Shown: positions 1-9,042, counted from the first letter of the stretch. The stretch is DNA of 54,286 nt from Stutzerimonas stutzeri TS44 (GCA_000263395.1 AJXE01000025.1:1-54286), one strand, 5' to 3'. Notes: generated by a model not told the origin, from the letters alone. Made by a program: numbers and translations.

Positions 1-129
1 CCATTTTTTCGAGCTTGTATCGTGTTCGGGCCGCGAGCACCATCGGATTGGCTCTGCCGTCGGAGTTTCATTCGCTCCACCCTCCCATCGGCCTTACACT
101 GCTTCCTTCATTATCGCTTTGGCTCCGCC

Positions 130-1467
130 ATGTCAGAACTCGCCGCCGAACAGCTGGAACTCTTGCTCTTCCCCACCTGGCTCGTTCCAGTCGAGCCAGC
201 GGGCATCATTCTTCGAGAACACGGCCTGGGAGTCCGCGGCGGGCGCATCGCCCTGATCGCCCCTCGATCGGAGGCCATCAAGCATGCGGCGCGGCACACC
301 TTGGAGCTGCCGGGCATGCTTCTCGCTCCGGGACTCATCAATGCGCACGGGCATGCAGCGATGAGCTTGTTTCGCGGGCTGGCTGACGATCTTCCGCTAA
401 AAAGCTGGCTGCAAGACCATATCTGGCCAGCTGAAACCCGCTGGGTTGACGAATCCTTCATCCGCACCGGTACGGAACTGGCGATTGCCGAACAACTGCA
501 AGGCGGTATCACCTGCTTTTCGGACATGTACTTCTATCCGGAAGTAGCCAGTGAAGTCGTGCATAGATGTGGCGTACGAGCCCAGATCACCATTCCGGTC
601 ATGGATTTCGCCGTTCCCGGAGCACGCGACGCAGGTGAAGCACTGCGCAAGGGTGTAGCTCTTTTCGACGATCTCAAGCACCACCCGAGGATCAGCGTGG
701 CCTTCGGTCCGCACGCCCCCTATTCGGTCAGCGATGAAAGTCTTGAACAAATGCGCATCCTGGCCGCGGAGACGGACGCAGGCATTCATATGCACGTGCA
801 CGAAACCGCCTCAGAGATAAATGACGCATTGCAGCGGCACGGCGAGCGTCCCCTGGCCCGCCTGGCGCAACGGCAGCTTCTGGGGCCGCGCTTCCAGGCC
901 GTACACATGACGCAGATCGATGATGAAGACCTCGCGCTTCTCGTCGAGCACAATTGCAGCGTCATTCATTGCCCCGAGTCGAATCTGAAGCTGGCAAGCG
1001 GGTTCTGTCCGGTAGAACGGCTCTGGGCAGCCGGCGTCAATGTGGCGATCGGCACGGATGGCGCAGCGAGCAACAACAATCTCGACCTGCTGGGCGAAAC
1101 CCGTACGGCAGCGCTTCTTGCCAAAGCCGTCGCGGGATCGGCCAGCGCGCTGGATGCCCATCGCGCCTTGCGCATGGCGACCTTGAACGGTGCGCGGGCA
1201 TTGGGGCTGGACGAGCACACAGGATCGCTGGAAATCGGCAAGCTCGCCGACCTGGTGGCATTCGATCTTTCAGGTCTGGCGCAGCAACCCGTTTATGATC
1301 CGGTGTCGCAACTTATATATAGCTGTGGCCGGGACTGCGTTCGGCATGTCTGGGTAGCGGGAAAGCAGCTGCTTGCCGATCGCCGACTGACGCGAATCGA
1401 TGAGGAGCAACTGCTGGCAAGCGTGCGCCAGTGGAGCACGAAGATTGCCAACGAAAAAACGGCCTGA
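130..1467 (+). CDS. mtaD: 5'-methylthioadenosine deaminase (TRZ/ATZ amidohydrolase family)
   Basis: Predicted cytosolic zinc amidohydrolase of 445 aa. Residues H73 and H75 lie in NAHGHAAMS, the first metal-binding HxH of the family; HMHVHE and [13 protein letters not shown] give the later His and Asp ligands. Family members deaminate methylthioadenosine and S-adenosylhomocysteine. In Pseudomonas the gene just before ubiG acts on methylthioadenosine, feeding methylthioinosine into purine/methionine salvage (established knowledge). The frame is open back to base 22, but homologue-like sequence begins at the ATG at 130, so I start there; no strong ribosome binding site is visible. ubiG follows on the same strand after 137 bases. 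The substrate choice between MTA and SAH is inferred from context, not from residues. Confidence 0.88.
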   Translation: MSELAAEQLELLLFPTWLVPVEPAGIILREHGLGVRGGRIALIAPRSEAIKHAARHTLELPGMLLAPGLINAHGHAAMSLFRGLADDLPLKSWLQDHIWPAETRWVDESFIRTGTELAIAEQLQGGITCFSDMYFYPEVASEVVHRCGVRAQITIPVMDFAVPGARDAGEALRKGVALFDDLKHHPRISVAFGPHAPYSVSDESLEQMRILAAETDAGIHMHVHETASEINDALQRHGERPLARLAQRQLLGPRFQAVHMTQIDDEDLALLVEHNCSVIHCPESNLKLASGFCPVERLWAAGVNVAIGTDGAASNNNLDLLGETRTAALLAKAVAGSASALDAHRALRMATLNGARALGLDEHTGSLEIGKLADLVAFDLSGLAQQPVYDPVSQLIYSCGRDCVRHVWVAGKQLLADRRLTRIDEEQLLASVRQWSTKIANEKTA

Positions 1468-1604
1468 ACCACCATTTAGACAGCAGCACTGCGACAAACT
1501 GCCCCACGAGAGAGAACATTACCTTTCTCCTTTATCGGACTGAGGCTGGCAACATGAGCGATTGCAGCTCAAGCTTCACCTCAAGATCTCAAACGGAACA
1601 GACC

Positions 1605-2303
1605 ATGAGCAACGTCGACAACGCCGAAATCGCCAAATTCGAAGCACTCGCCCATCGTTGGTGGGATCGTGAAAGCGAATTCAAACCGCTACACGAAATC
1701 AACCCGCTACGCGTGAACTGGATCGACGAACACGTCGCCCTGGCTGGCAAGAAGGTGCTCGACGTCGGCTGCGGCGGTGGGATTCTCAGCGAGGCGATGG
1801 CTCAGCGCGGTGCCCAGGTCACGGGGATCGACATGGGTGAAGCGCCACTTTCGGTCGCGCGCCTGCACCTGCTGGAGTCGGGACTGGAGATCGACTACCG
1901 ACAGATAACCGCCGAGGACATGGCGGCGCAATGTCCCGAACAGTTCGATGTCGTAGCTTGCCTTGAGATGCTGGAACACGTACCCGATCCGGCCTCGGTG
2001 ATTCGCGCCTGTTGCGCACTGGTCAAGCCCGGCGGCCAGGTGTTCTTCTCGACCATCAACCGCAATCCTAAAGCCTATGCACTGGCCATCATCGGAGCGG
2101 AGTACCTGCTGCAACTGCTGCCACGCGGCACGCACGATTTCAAGAAATTCATCCGGCCTTCCGAGCTGGGCGCCTGGAGTCGCGATGCCGGCCTGGCGGT
2201 CAAGGAGATCATCGGTTTCACCTACAATCCGCTGACCAAGTTCTACAAGCTGTCGGCGGATGTCGACGTCAACTACATGGTCCAGACCATCAAGGAGGTT
2301 TGA
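1605..2303 (+). CDS. ubiG: Ubiquinone biosynthesis O-methyltransferase UbiG
   Basis: SAM-dependent methyltransferase of 232 aa that performs both O-methylations in ubiquinone synthesis. Class I SAM motif [10 protein letters not shown] is at residues 51-60; the N-terminal [16 protein letters not shown] is typical of UbiG. The open frame reaches back to 1431, but the ATG at 1605 gives the usual length and N-terminus. Its TGA overlaps the ATG of mupP by one base (2303), so the two are probably translationally coupled. Confidence 0.96.
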   Translation: MSNVDNAEIAKFEALAHRWWDRESEFKPLHEINPLRVNWIDEHVALAGKKVLDVGCGGGILSEAMAQRGAQVTGIDMGEAPLSVARLHLLESGLEIDYRQITAEDMAAQCPEQFDVVACLEMLEHVPDPASVIRACCALVKPGGQVFFSTINRNPKAYALAIIGAEYLLQLLPRGTHDFKKFIRPSELGAWSRDAGLAVKEIIGFTYNPLTKFYKLSADVDVNYMVQTIKEV

Positions 2304-2974
2304 TGCGCCTGCGCGCCGTTTTATTCGACATGGACGGAACGCTGCTCGATACAGCGCCGGACTTCATCGCCGTGGCCCAGGCCATGCGACTGGCGCGCGG
2401 CCTGACCCCGGTGCCGGATCAGCAGATACGCGATGTGGTTTCCGGCGGCGCGCGGGCGATGGTGCTCAGTGCTTTCGACGTCGATCCGATGTCGGACGAA
2501 TTCGAAACCCTGCGTCTGGAATTTCTCGAACGCTACCAGGCACATTGCGCAGTGTTCAGCCGCCTCTACGACGGCATGGAGCAACTGCTTCAGGACATCG
2601 AGCAGGCGAAGCTGATCTGGGGCGTGGTGACCAACAAGCCGTTGCGTTTCGCCGAACCGATCATGCAGCAGCTCGGGCTCGCTTCGCGCTCCGCGGTGCT
2701 GATCTGTCCCGACCACGTGAGCCGCAGCAAACCTGATCCGGAACCGATGCTGCTCGCATGCAGCAAGCTGCAGCTGGACCCGTCTACCGTGCTTTTCGTC
2801 GGCGACGACCTGCGCGATATCGAATCGGGGCGCGCGGCCGGAAGCAAGACCGCCGCCGTGCGCTACGGCTACATCCATCCCGACGACAACCCGGGACTGT
2901 GGGGTGCCGACGTGGTGGTGGACAACCCGCTTGAGCTGCGCTCCGTGCTCGACCGGGCGCTGTGCAGCTGCTGA
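2303..2974 (+). CDS. mupP: N-acetylmuramic acid 6-phosphate phosphatase MupP (HAD family)
   Basis: HAD hydrolase of 223 aa. Motif I FDMDGT places the nucleophile at D9 and the general acid at D11; VVTNKP is motif [11 protein letters not shown] motif III, and [12 protein letters not shown] the acidic motif IV. The family is often labelled phosphoglycolate phosphatase. The Pseudomonas gene directly behind ubiG is MupP, which dephosphorylates MurNAc-6P in the AmgK/MurU peptidoglycan recycling route linked to fosfomycin resistance (established knowledge; assignment here rests on synteny plus family). AAGGAGG at 2291-2297 inside the end of ubiG is a strong ribosome binding site for the ATG at 2303. 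Confidence 0.87.
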   Translation: MRLRAVLFDMDGTLLDTAPDFIAVAQAMRLARGLTPVPDQQIRDVVSGGARAMVLSAFDVDPMSDEFETLRLEFLERYQAHCAVFSRLYDGMEQLLQDIEQAKLIWGVVTNKPLRFAEPIMQQLGLASRSAVLICPDHVSRSKPDPEPMLLACSKLQLDPSTVLFVGDDLRDIESGRAAGSKTAAVRYGYIHPDDNPGLWGADVVVDNPLELRSVLDRALCSC

Positions 2975-3024
2975 AAGCCGCTCGCTGTTCTGCGTCCAGA
3001 TTTCTGAAATAAGAGAGATTTTCG

Positions 3025-3765
3025 ATGTTTGACTACACTGCCCGCCCCGATCTCCTCGCGGGCCGAATCATCATGGTGACCGGCGCTGGCCGCGGGATCG
3101 GTGAAGCGGCCGCGAAGGCCTACGCCGCTCATGGCGCCACAGTGCTGCTGCTGGGCAAGAACGAAGACAACCTCAACCGCGTCTACGACGATATCGAGGC
3201 GGCAGGCCATCCGCGTCCTGCGGTCATTCCGTTCAACCTGGAGACAGCACTGCCGCACCAGTACGACGAGCTCGCTGCGATGATCGAGCGCGAGTTCGGC
3301 CATTTGGATGGCCTGCTGCACAACGCCGCCATCGTCGGTCCGCGCACACCGCTGGAGCAGCTTTCGGGCGACAATTTCATGCGCGTCATGCAGGTGAACG
3401 TGAACGCAATGTTCATGCTCACCAGTACGCTGCTGCCGCTGCTCAGGCTGTCGGCAGATGCGTCGGTCATCTTCACCTCCAGCAGCGTCGGCCGTAAGGG
3501 GCGTGCGTACTGGGGTGCCTACGCGGTGTCGAAATTCGCCACCGAGGGGCTGATGCAGGTTCTGGCCGACGAACTCGATGGCACCGCCTCGATACGTTCC
3601 AACAGCGTAAACCCGGGCGCCACTCGTACCGATATGCGTGCCAAGGCTTACCCGGGGGAGAATCCGCTGGTCAATCCGCTGCCCGAGGACATCATGCCGG
3701 TCTATCTGTATCTGATGGGTCCCGACAGCGCAGCCGTCAACGGCCAGGCACTGGACGCGCAGTAA
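3025..3765 (+). CDS. yciK: YciK-type short-chain dehydrogenase/reductase
   Basis: Classical SDR oxidoreductase of 246 aa. The cofactor loop TGAGRGIG is at residues 19-26, the LLHNAA strand at 97-102, the catalytic serines in TSSS at 151-154, and the active-site Y166-x3-K170 in YAVSK. It matches the YciK subgroup that usually follows ubiG and mupP in pseudomonads. Its physiological substrate is not known. A good intrinsic terminator follows 18 bases after the stop and closes the mtaD-ubiG-mupP-yciK group. Confidence 0.88.
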   Translation: MFDYTARPDLLAGRIIMVTGAGRGIGEAAAKAYAAHGATVLLLGKNEDNLNRVYDDIEAAGHPRPAVIPFNLETALPHQYDELAAMIEREFGHLDGLLHNAAIVGPRTPLEQLSGDNFMRVMQVNVNAMFMLTSTLLPLLRLSADASVIFTSSSVGRKGRAYWGAYAVSKFATEGLMQVLADELDGTASIRSNSVNPGATRTDMRAKAYPGENPLVNPLPEDIMPVYLYLMGPDSAAVNGQALDAQ

Positions 3766-3783
3766 CCGAACGCCGCATAGCGA

Positions 3784-3818
3784 AACGGGGTGCACCGCAT
3801 GCGGGCACCCCGTTTTTG
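3784..3818 (+). terminator. Intrinsic terminator after yciK
   Basis: Stem AACGGGGTGC (3784-3793) pairs with GGGCACCCCGTT, followed by a T run. It sits just downstream of yciK and upstream of the convergent hibernation-factor gene. Confidence 0.82.
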
Positions 3819-3879
3819 TTAGTGAAGAACAGAGAACTGGCTCTCCGCTACCGGGCGATTCCAGGCCCGGTGGGCGTGT

Positions 3880-4293
3880 TCATGAGCTACGCAGTTGCTC
3901 GTCGGCGAGGAAATCCTCTTCCAACAGCGCATCCTGCATGCCGGCGGCGCCTTCACTTCCTTGCGCCTGGGCGACAGCACGCTTGCTGCGCAGTTTGCCG
4001 AAGTGATGACTCAGCGCGTTGCCCAGCTTATCGATGGCACCGTCGATGGCCTGCTCCAGCGACTCGGCCTTGTGGGTCACGGAAATCGGTGGCTGGCCCT
4101 TGGGGCGGGCCTCGATCTGGCAGCGTTTGTCCTGTGCGCCGGCCTTCTCGCCATTTTCATCGTTGAGATGTACGACGATCCGGGTCAGTTCGTCGTCGAA
4201 ACGCTCCAGCTTGCTGGCGACACTGGCACTCACCCAGTCGACCAACCGGGCACTGCCTTCGATGTGGTTATCGCTATGAACCTGGATTTGCAT
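3880..4293 (-). CDS. Short HPF/RaiA-like ribosome hibernation protein
   Basis: A 137-aa protein of the HPF/RaiA (S30AE) family. These bind the A/P-site region of the 30S subunit and silence ribosomes in stationary phase. The IQVHSDNHIEGSARLVDWV start, the LTRIVVHLNDEN strand and the SVTHKAESLEQAIDGAIDKL helix match the family. There is no long C-terminal dimerisation domain, only an acidic ~30-residue tail (EEDFLADEQ). It stands alone, not next to rpoN/ptsN where the main pseudomonad hpf usually lies, so it is probably a second paralogue (inference). AAGGA six bases before the ATG supports the start. Confidence 0.82.
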   Translation of the reverse strand: MQIQVHSDNHIEGSARLVDWVSASVASKLERFDDELTRIVVHLNDENGEKAGAQDKRCQIEARPKGQPPISVTHKAESLEQAIDGAIDKLGNALSHHFGKLRSKRAVAQAQGSEGAAGMQDALLEEDFLADEQLRSS

Positions 4294-4540
4294 ACGTCGT
4301 CCTTACTTCCGCTTCGTGAAGGCCACCTTTTCGGATGGCTTGAGACAAGCTATGCCACCGTTGCCGCTTTTAAGCAACGGGGAAAATCAGCGCAGGGGAT
4401 GAAAAAGCCCGAGCGCTACCGACACGGCAGTACCGTTTCGCGGCGCGATACCGGCAATTGCCCGTTGGTTGGCGAGCGTTCGGCGCTGCTACACCTGAAA
4501 TGCAGCCGCATCGGAAACCCGCCGAGTCACGCATCGTTTT

Positions 4541-4801
4541 TCAGGCGGCCTCGGGAAACAGCCTCAAGCCGTGATCAAGGCACTGATCTACCAGCCATTT
4601 CCCATGCGCCAGGGAAAGTCGCTGGGCTTTGTCCAGCTCGGCCATGAAGGCGTGCTCGACCGGCAGAGACATGCGGCGGGTGGCATGACCCGCCGGGTCG
4701 CTGATTCGGCAGCCACCGGCCCAGGGGGTCGGCGAACCGGGGTACTCCATCACTTCGGTGATGATGTGGTAGCCACGGTAGGTGCATTGCATCGTGCTCA
4801 T
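4541..4801 (-). CDS. Small conserved-looking hypothetical protein (86 aa)
   Basis: I do not recognise a family. The protein begins MSTMQCTYRGYHI and has 86 aa. It appears to have an N-terminal beta-rich part (YRGYHIITEVMEY) followed by a Gly/Pro-rich WAGGCRISDP segment and a C-terminal helix (FMAELDKAQRLSLAHGKWLV). The frame is open further upstream to 5140, but that part is Arg-rich antisense-like sequence, so I take the ATG at 4801. No signal peptide or membrane segment is seen. The 247 bases between it and the hibernation gene start hold no gene I can support. Confidence 0.55.
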   Translation of the reverse strand: MSTMQCTYRGYHIITEVMEYPGSPTPWAGGCRISDPAGHATRRMSLPVEHAFMAELDKAQRLSLAHGKWLVDQCLDHGLRLFPEAA

Positions 4802-4983
4802 GATCGGTACCTCGCAGTCTCGAAGGCATCCATCAGGACGATACGACCGTTCGACAACAACAAAGCCCCGCTGGAATACCAGCACCCACCCGGCAAGCAG
4901 GCCGCGAACGATCCTGCCCGGGCGTACACGACAGGCTGCGCGCCTCGCCGCGGCAATGCAATGTGCGACCGACGAAGGGCGCC

Positions 4984-5808
4984 TCAGCCGTCCAGCGATG
5001 GCCCGATCAATTCCGCCAACTGCCCATAGACGCCCGGGCAGGCCACCAGATAGGGATTGCCATCGAGCAGGCCATCGTTGCGAAAGAAATCGTTGATCCG
5101 CCCGCCGGCTTCCTTCACAAGCACCAGGCCTGCCAGGCAATCCCAGCTCTTGAGCTGGGTTTCGTAGTAGCCGATCAACCGCCCGGCCGCGACATAGGCC
5201 GTCATCAGTGCACCGGAACCGTTGCGGATGAACATACCGCCCTCCTCCAGCAGCTTTTGCAGAAAGGGGATGAAATGCTCCTTGCCGCGCGGATGGAAGG
5301 TTCCGGTCCCCGTCAGGCCCTCACATACATGTTGCGCCTGGCTGACTGCGAGTGGGGTGTCGTTGACGAAGGCACCGCGGCCCAGGCAGCCGTGGAACAG
5401 CTCGCGGTGATTCGGATCGGCGATAGCACCGAGATACGGTTCGCCATCGACCAGCAGGCCGACCGATACGCACCAGTTGTGCAGGCCGTTGACGAAGCAG
5501 GCGGTGCCGTCGATGGGATCGATGACCCAGACGCAGCGCGCATCGAGGTCGGCCGAGCCGCTCTCCTCGCCGAGAAAGCCGTCCTCGGGAAAATGCTCGC
5601 TCAGCTGGGCACGGATGAATGCTTCGATCTGCTTGTCGGCAATGCTGACCACGTCCTGCCGGTCGCCGCCTTTGTGCTCTACCGTTAGCCCGTTGCGGTG
5701 TTGATAGAACTCCATTCCCAGTTGCGCTGCCTGCTGCGCCACGCTTTTCGCCCAGGCATAACGCGCCTCGATATCAAGCGCGCTGCCGGTATTGTGGGAA
5801 GAAGCCAT
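4984..5808 (-). CDS. Inositol monophosphatase family phosphatase
   Basis: Mg-dependent sugar phosphatase of 274 aa. Three family metal-binding signatures are visible: GFLGEES, WVIDPIDGTACFVNG and SWDCLAGLVLVKEAGG. Members hydrolyse inositol-1-phosphate, histidinol phosphate or PAP; the sequence alone does not let me choose among SuhB-, HisN- and CysQ-like roles, though it is not the canonical SuhB. I use the ATG at 5808 rather than the longer frame to 5871, since similarity-type residues begin after it. It is divergent from satD across a 169-base regulatory region. Confidence 0.85.
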   Translation of the reverse strand: MASSHNTGSALDIEARYAWAKSVAQQAAQLGMEFYQHRNGLTVEHKGGDRQDVVSIADKQIEAFIRAQLSEHFPEDGFLGEESGSADLDARCVWVIDPIDGTACFVNGLHNWCVSVGLLVDGEPYLGAIADPNHRELFHGCLGRGAFVNDTPLAVSQAQHVCEGLTGTGTFHPRGKEHFIPFLQKLLEEGGMFIRNGSGALMTAYVAAGRLIGYYETQLKSWDCLAGLVLVKEAGGRINDFFRNDGLLDGNPYLVACPGVYGQLAELIGPSLDG

Positions 5809-5893
5809 CGCAGAATCCTCAGTAACCCGAAAGTGAAGCCGGGATTCTAGAGACAGCCAGCGTTCAGGCATACCGCCTCACGGCAACAACCAT

Positions 5894-5955
5894 GTAGCCT
5901 TAATAAGCAACATTTGTATTAGTAGCCTATTAAGGCTACTTTTAGGCAAGTAGCG
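5894..5955. promoter_or_regulatory. Multi-half-site palindromic operator upstream of satD
   Basis: GTAGCCTTAATA (5894-5905) has an exact 12-base inverted copy TATTAAGGCTAC at 5928-5939. Inside this, AGTAGCCT-ATTA-AGGCTACT (5921-5940) is a compact palindrome, and a degenerate fourth half-site TTTAGGCAAGTAGC follows. The AT-rich block overlaps the likely satD promoter region (TATTAA at 5928 is a possible -10). The protein that binds is unknown; the SatD helix-turn-helix is the nearest candidate (inference). Confidence 0.6.
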
Positions 5956-5977
5956 TAGACACACCACGGAGCGACTC

Positions 5978-6598
5978 GTGAACCTGACGGCGGTGCTGAC
6001 CGGAGACCTCATCCACTCACGCGCGATGCGCGATCCCAGTGCGTACATCGCGCGGCTGAAGATCTTGCTCGACACGCTTGGCCGCCACTACGGCGCCCAG
6101 TTCGAAACCTTTCGCGGCGACGGCTTCCAGATGGTCATGCGCCACGCGCAGGACGCCTTCGATTGCGCGGTGGCGCTACGTGCCGGCCTGGTTGCCGCCA
6201 GCGCGCCAGGTGAGCGCTGGGACGCGCGGCTGGCCGTGGGTATCAGCCAGGTCGGCAACGCCGGGCAGCCCTACAGCGAAGCCTTCGTCCTCTCCGGCAG
6301 GGGCCTGGATGGCATGAAACGGGAGACGCTCTGCATCTTCAGCGACGAGCCCCAGCTCCAGCGCTGCATCGCGTTGCCGACCGCATTCCTCGCCGCGCTG
6401 ATCGACCGATGGACGCCGGTGGAAGCGCAGACCTATTTCCTGCACCTGACCCAGGGGCACGACCAGCAGACCATCGCCGAGCAGCTGGGCAAATCCCGCG
6501 TGACGGTGACCAAGGCCCTGCAACGCGCCGACGCGCGCCTGGTGGATCGCTATCTGGCCTGCACGCGCGCTTGGGTCGAGGAGTTGCAGCATGGCTGA
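5978..6598 (+). CDS. satD: SatD family protein: cyclase-like N-domain plus C-terminal HTH
   Basis: A 206-aa SatD-family protein of unknown biochemical role. N-terminal motifs VLTGDLIHS (D10) and FRGDGFQ (D48), then DCAVALRAGL, ARLAVGI and SGRGLDGM, occur in the order seen in class III nucleotidyl cyclase domains, where two Asp in equivalent strands bind metal. This resemblance is my own reading and is inference. Residues ~155-188 (QTIAEQLGKSRVTVTKALQRA) form a helix-turn-helix of the sigma-region-4/LuxR type. The stop overlaps the DUF3307 start by 8 bases. A strong palindrome lies just upstream, suggesting autoregulation. The name derives from the streptococcal satCDE acid-tolerance locus. 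Confidence 0.8.
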   Translation: MNLTAVLTGDLIHSRAMRDPSAYIARLKILLDTLGRHYGAQFETFRGDGFQMVMRHAQDAFDCAVALRAGLVAASAPGERWDARLAVGISQVGNAGQPYSEAFVLSGRGLDGMKRETLCIFSDEPQLQRCIALPTAFLAALIDRWTPVEAQTYFLHLTQGHDQQTIAEQLGKSRVTVTKALQRADARLVDRYLACTRAWVEELQHG

Positions 6599-7325
6599 CT
6601 CGACGACCCTGCTGCTGGCGCTGCTGCTCGGGCATGTCGCCGTGGATTTCCTGTTGCCGCTGCGCCAGCACATCGGCGCACGCGCCCCGGTCTGGCGCAG
6701 CCCGGCCCTCTATCTCCTGGCCTTTGCCCAAGGACTCGCGGCGCTGCTGATATTCGTCCTGCTGCGCAGCGGGCTGGCGTTCGCCTGCGGCGCGGCTCTG
6801 GTATTGGCACTGGCCCGCCTGCTGACGGCCGGCTGGGCCGCCAGTCGGGGACAGCGCTCGGCGGCCGCGCTGCTGCTGGAGCATGGCGTACAGGTCATGC
6901 TGGTGCTGGCGCTCTGGCTGTCCAGCGAGCGGCTGTGGCCCGCGTTGCCGCTCTTCCTGCAGACGCAGGCGAGCGCCCACCACCTGTCGATCCTGCTGGC
7001 CTACCTGGTGGTCTTCAAACCCGCCTCGGCATTGATCGGCGCTCTGCTCAGGCCCTGGCAGGAGCGCATCGGCACGGACGACTCACTGGTCAACGGCGGC
7101 GCTTTCGTCGGCTATCTCGAGCGTGGCCTGATCCTGACCTTCGTCCTGCTCGATCAATGGCAGGCGATCGGCTTTCTGCTCACCGCCAAGAGCGTCCTGC
7201 GCTTCAACGAACTGAAGGGACACAACAACCGCCAGCGCAGCGAATACGTGCTGCTCGGTACGCTGCTGAGCTTTTCGCTGAGCATCGCGCTGGGACTGGC
7301 CGTGGTTCTTATGCAGGATGCGTGA
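6591..7325 (+). CDS. DUF3307 multi-spanning membrane protein
   Basis: A 244-aa inner-membrane protein with about seven hydrophobic spans (roughly residues 5-23, 38-58, 61-82, 88-110, 126-150, 172-198, 217-242). The first span contains LLGHVAVDFLL, the family hallmark in which His and Asp sit inside the membrane. A conserved-looking cytosolic segment GTDDSLVNGGAFVGYLER lies near residues 159-176. Its ATG lies inside the end of satD, so expression is probably coupled. DUF3307 and SatD commonly occur together. The substrate or signal is unknown. Confidence 0.8.
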   Translation: MADSTTLLLALLLGHVAVDFLLPLRQHIGARAPVWRSPALYLLAFAQGLAALLIFVLLRSGLAFACGAALVLALARLLTAGWAASRGQRSAAALLLEHGVQVMLVLALWLSSERLWPALPLFLQTQASAHHLSILLAYLVVFKPASALIGALLRPWQERIGTDDSLVNGGAFVGYLERGLILTFVLLDQWQAIGFLLTAKSVLRFNELKGHNNRQRSEYVLLGTLLSFSLSIALGLAVVLMQDA

Positions 7326-7429
7326 GCCCGCCAGGGATCACGGCGCGTCATGTTCTTGCAGGCGCACGCTGAGTTCCTCGGCGATCGGCGCCCACCCGGC
7401 ATCTTCCCGCGGCCCGCCCTTGAGGCCGG

Positions 7430-8920
7430 CTACAGCGCCGCCAGCACGCGGTACTCGTCCTGGGCGAGCTGATCGGTCATGCCGCTGACCAGGTCCTGCA
7501 GCAAGCGGCTGCGGTAGTAGAACTCCCACAGCGCAAAGTCCGGCGAATCCGGCGGCACGTCCTTGAGTGCCTCGTGATAGGCCTTGACCAGCTGATCGGG
7601 CAGGCGCCGAGCGAGCATCTGCAGTTGCGGCTCACGCCGGCAGTTGCCGGCAGCCAGGGCGCGAAAGGTCGCCGGCGCAACCCGCAGCAACGCGCCATAG
7701 TCGTCCAGCAGTCCCTGGAGGATGCGATAGCCCTGCAGTTGCAGCGTTTCCACTTCGCGATGGCAGAACACCCGCTCCATCGCCACGTCCTTGAAGGTCT
7801 GCACGATGGCGTTCGATAGGCTGCGATCCTCCAGCAACGCCCGATCCAGCGTGCCGTGATAGATCGCCTCGATGTTGTCGATGAACTGCCGCGCGGCGTG
7901 CTGCACCAGCGGGTGAATCATCGTCACCCGCAGCCAGATGAAGAACTCGCCGGTCTTGTTGATCGGCTCACGCCCGGCACGCTCTAGCGCGTAGCCAACC
8001 ATGCTGCGAAAGCTGCGCTCGACGCCAGGGATCGGCTCATCCAGCGCCCCGTGCTCGGCGAACTTGACCAGCAGCAGCTGCGCCAACTGCTCGATGCTGA
8101 AGATGCCCTTCTCCACCGAATCCTCGATATCGGCCAGGCAATAGGCGATGTCATCGGCGGCCTCCATGATGTAGGCGAGCGGATGGCGGCTACCGGGCTG
8201 CAGGCCGAGCACCTGCTGCAATTGCTCGATGAACGGCTGCTCCGACAGGTAGAAGCCGGGCTTTTTCTGCAGATAGGCGCCGGGACTGCCCTGCGGCGGC
8301 CGCTCGGCATACGCGGCACGCACGTACTTGAGCAGACAGGCGGTCTGGGTGTAGGTCAGGTTCAACCGCGACAGGCTCACCACCAGACGGATCGCCTGGG
8401 CGTTGCCCTCGAAGCACTTGAGGTCGGCCAGCATGCGCGCGCGCAGCCCGGTATCGCCCTGCCCGGGCGGCACCGCGGCGGCGAACAGCTCGTCGAGATG
8501 GCGCGCGAACCATTCGCCAATGGCGAATTCGCCGAAGTGGCCAAAGGGTGGATTGCCGATGTCGTGCATCAGGCAGGCCATCTCCACCAGGCTCTGCAGC
8601 ACGTTTTCGAGCCCGTCCAGACCGTAGTCCGAGGCTCTGGCACCCAGCTGCTTGTACAGGGTGCGGACGATGAAGCGGCCGGTCTGCTGCACTTCCAGCG
8701 AGTGCGTGAGGCGGCTGCGCACCGCGGCATTGCGCTCCAGCGGGAACACTTGCGTCTTCTGCTGCAGCCGGCGCACGGCGGCGGAATTGATGATGCGGCC
8801 GCGATCACTTTCCAGCTGGTCGAGGATGGCGCCAAGGTCACCGTCGCTCGCCTTCATGCCGGCCTCGACCCTGCCGTAGGGGCGCTGGCGGGAAATCTTG
8901 TCCTTGAAATCAACCGGCAT
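7430..8920 (-). CDS. dgt: Deoxyguanosinetriphosphate triphosphohydrolase (dGTPase)
   Basis: HD-domain dNTP triphosphohydrolase of 496 aa, close to the ~505 aa of E. coli Dgt. It cleaves dGTP to deoxyguanosine and triphosphate. The metal-binding set is visible: H73 in RLTHSLEVQ, H119-D120 in CLMHDIGNPPFGHFGE, and a later Asp in EAADDIAYCLADIEDS. I start at the ATG at 8920 (MPVDFKDK); a GTG three codons upstream is possible, and neither has a convincing ribosome binding site. It converges on the SatD-DUF3307 pair with 104 bases between them. Confidence 0.92.
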   Translation of the reverse strand: MPVDFKDKISRQRPYGRVEAGMKASDGDLGAILDQLESDRGRIINSAAVRRLQQKTQVFPLERNAAVRSRLTHSLEVQQTGRFIVRTLYKQLGARASDYGLDGLENVLQSLVEMACLMHDIGNPPFGHFGEFAIGEWFARHLDELFAAAVPPGQGDTGLRARMLADLKCFEGNAQAIRLVVSLSRLNLTYTQTACLLKYVRAAYAERPPQGSPGAYLQKKPGFYLSEQPFIEQLQQVLGLQPGSRHPLAYIMEAADDIAYCLADIEDSVEKGIFSIEQLAQLLLVKFAEHGALDEPIPGVERSFRSMVGYALERAGREPINKTGEFFIWLRVTMIHPLVQHAARQFIDNIEAIYHGTLDRALLEDRSLSNAIVQTFKDVAMERVFCHREVETLQLQGYRILQGLLDDYGALLRVAPATFRALAAGNCRREPQLQMLARRLPDQLVKAYHEALKDVPPDSPDFALWEFYYRSRLLQDLVSGMTDQLAQDEYRVLAAL

Positions 8921-9042
8921 AGATCGCACTCACGAATACGTAAAGCGCCGAGCCTAACGCGCCGTCGTCGCGAGACCAAGCGTGGGACTGGCATTGGCGC
9001 ACGGCCTCTGCTATCCAGTCGTCCACATCGACAGGAGGCCCC

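Noticed and set aside
4320..4345. TGGC-N-type sigma-54 promoter upstream of the hibernation gene
   Set aside because: The -24-like TGGC is present but the -12 element (TTGC) is not at the right distance.
7326..7429. Coding-looking tail just past the dgt stop in another frame (ends AEELSVRLQEHDAP)
   Set aside because: No start codon with a ribosome binding site, and dgt already has a full family length. It could be a frameshifted remnant, but I cannot support it.
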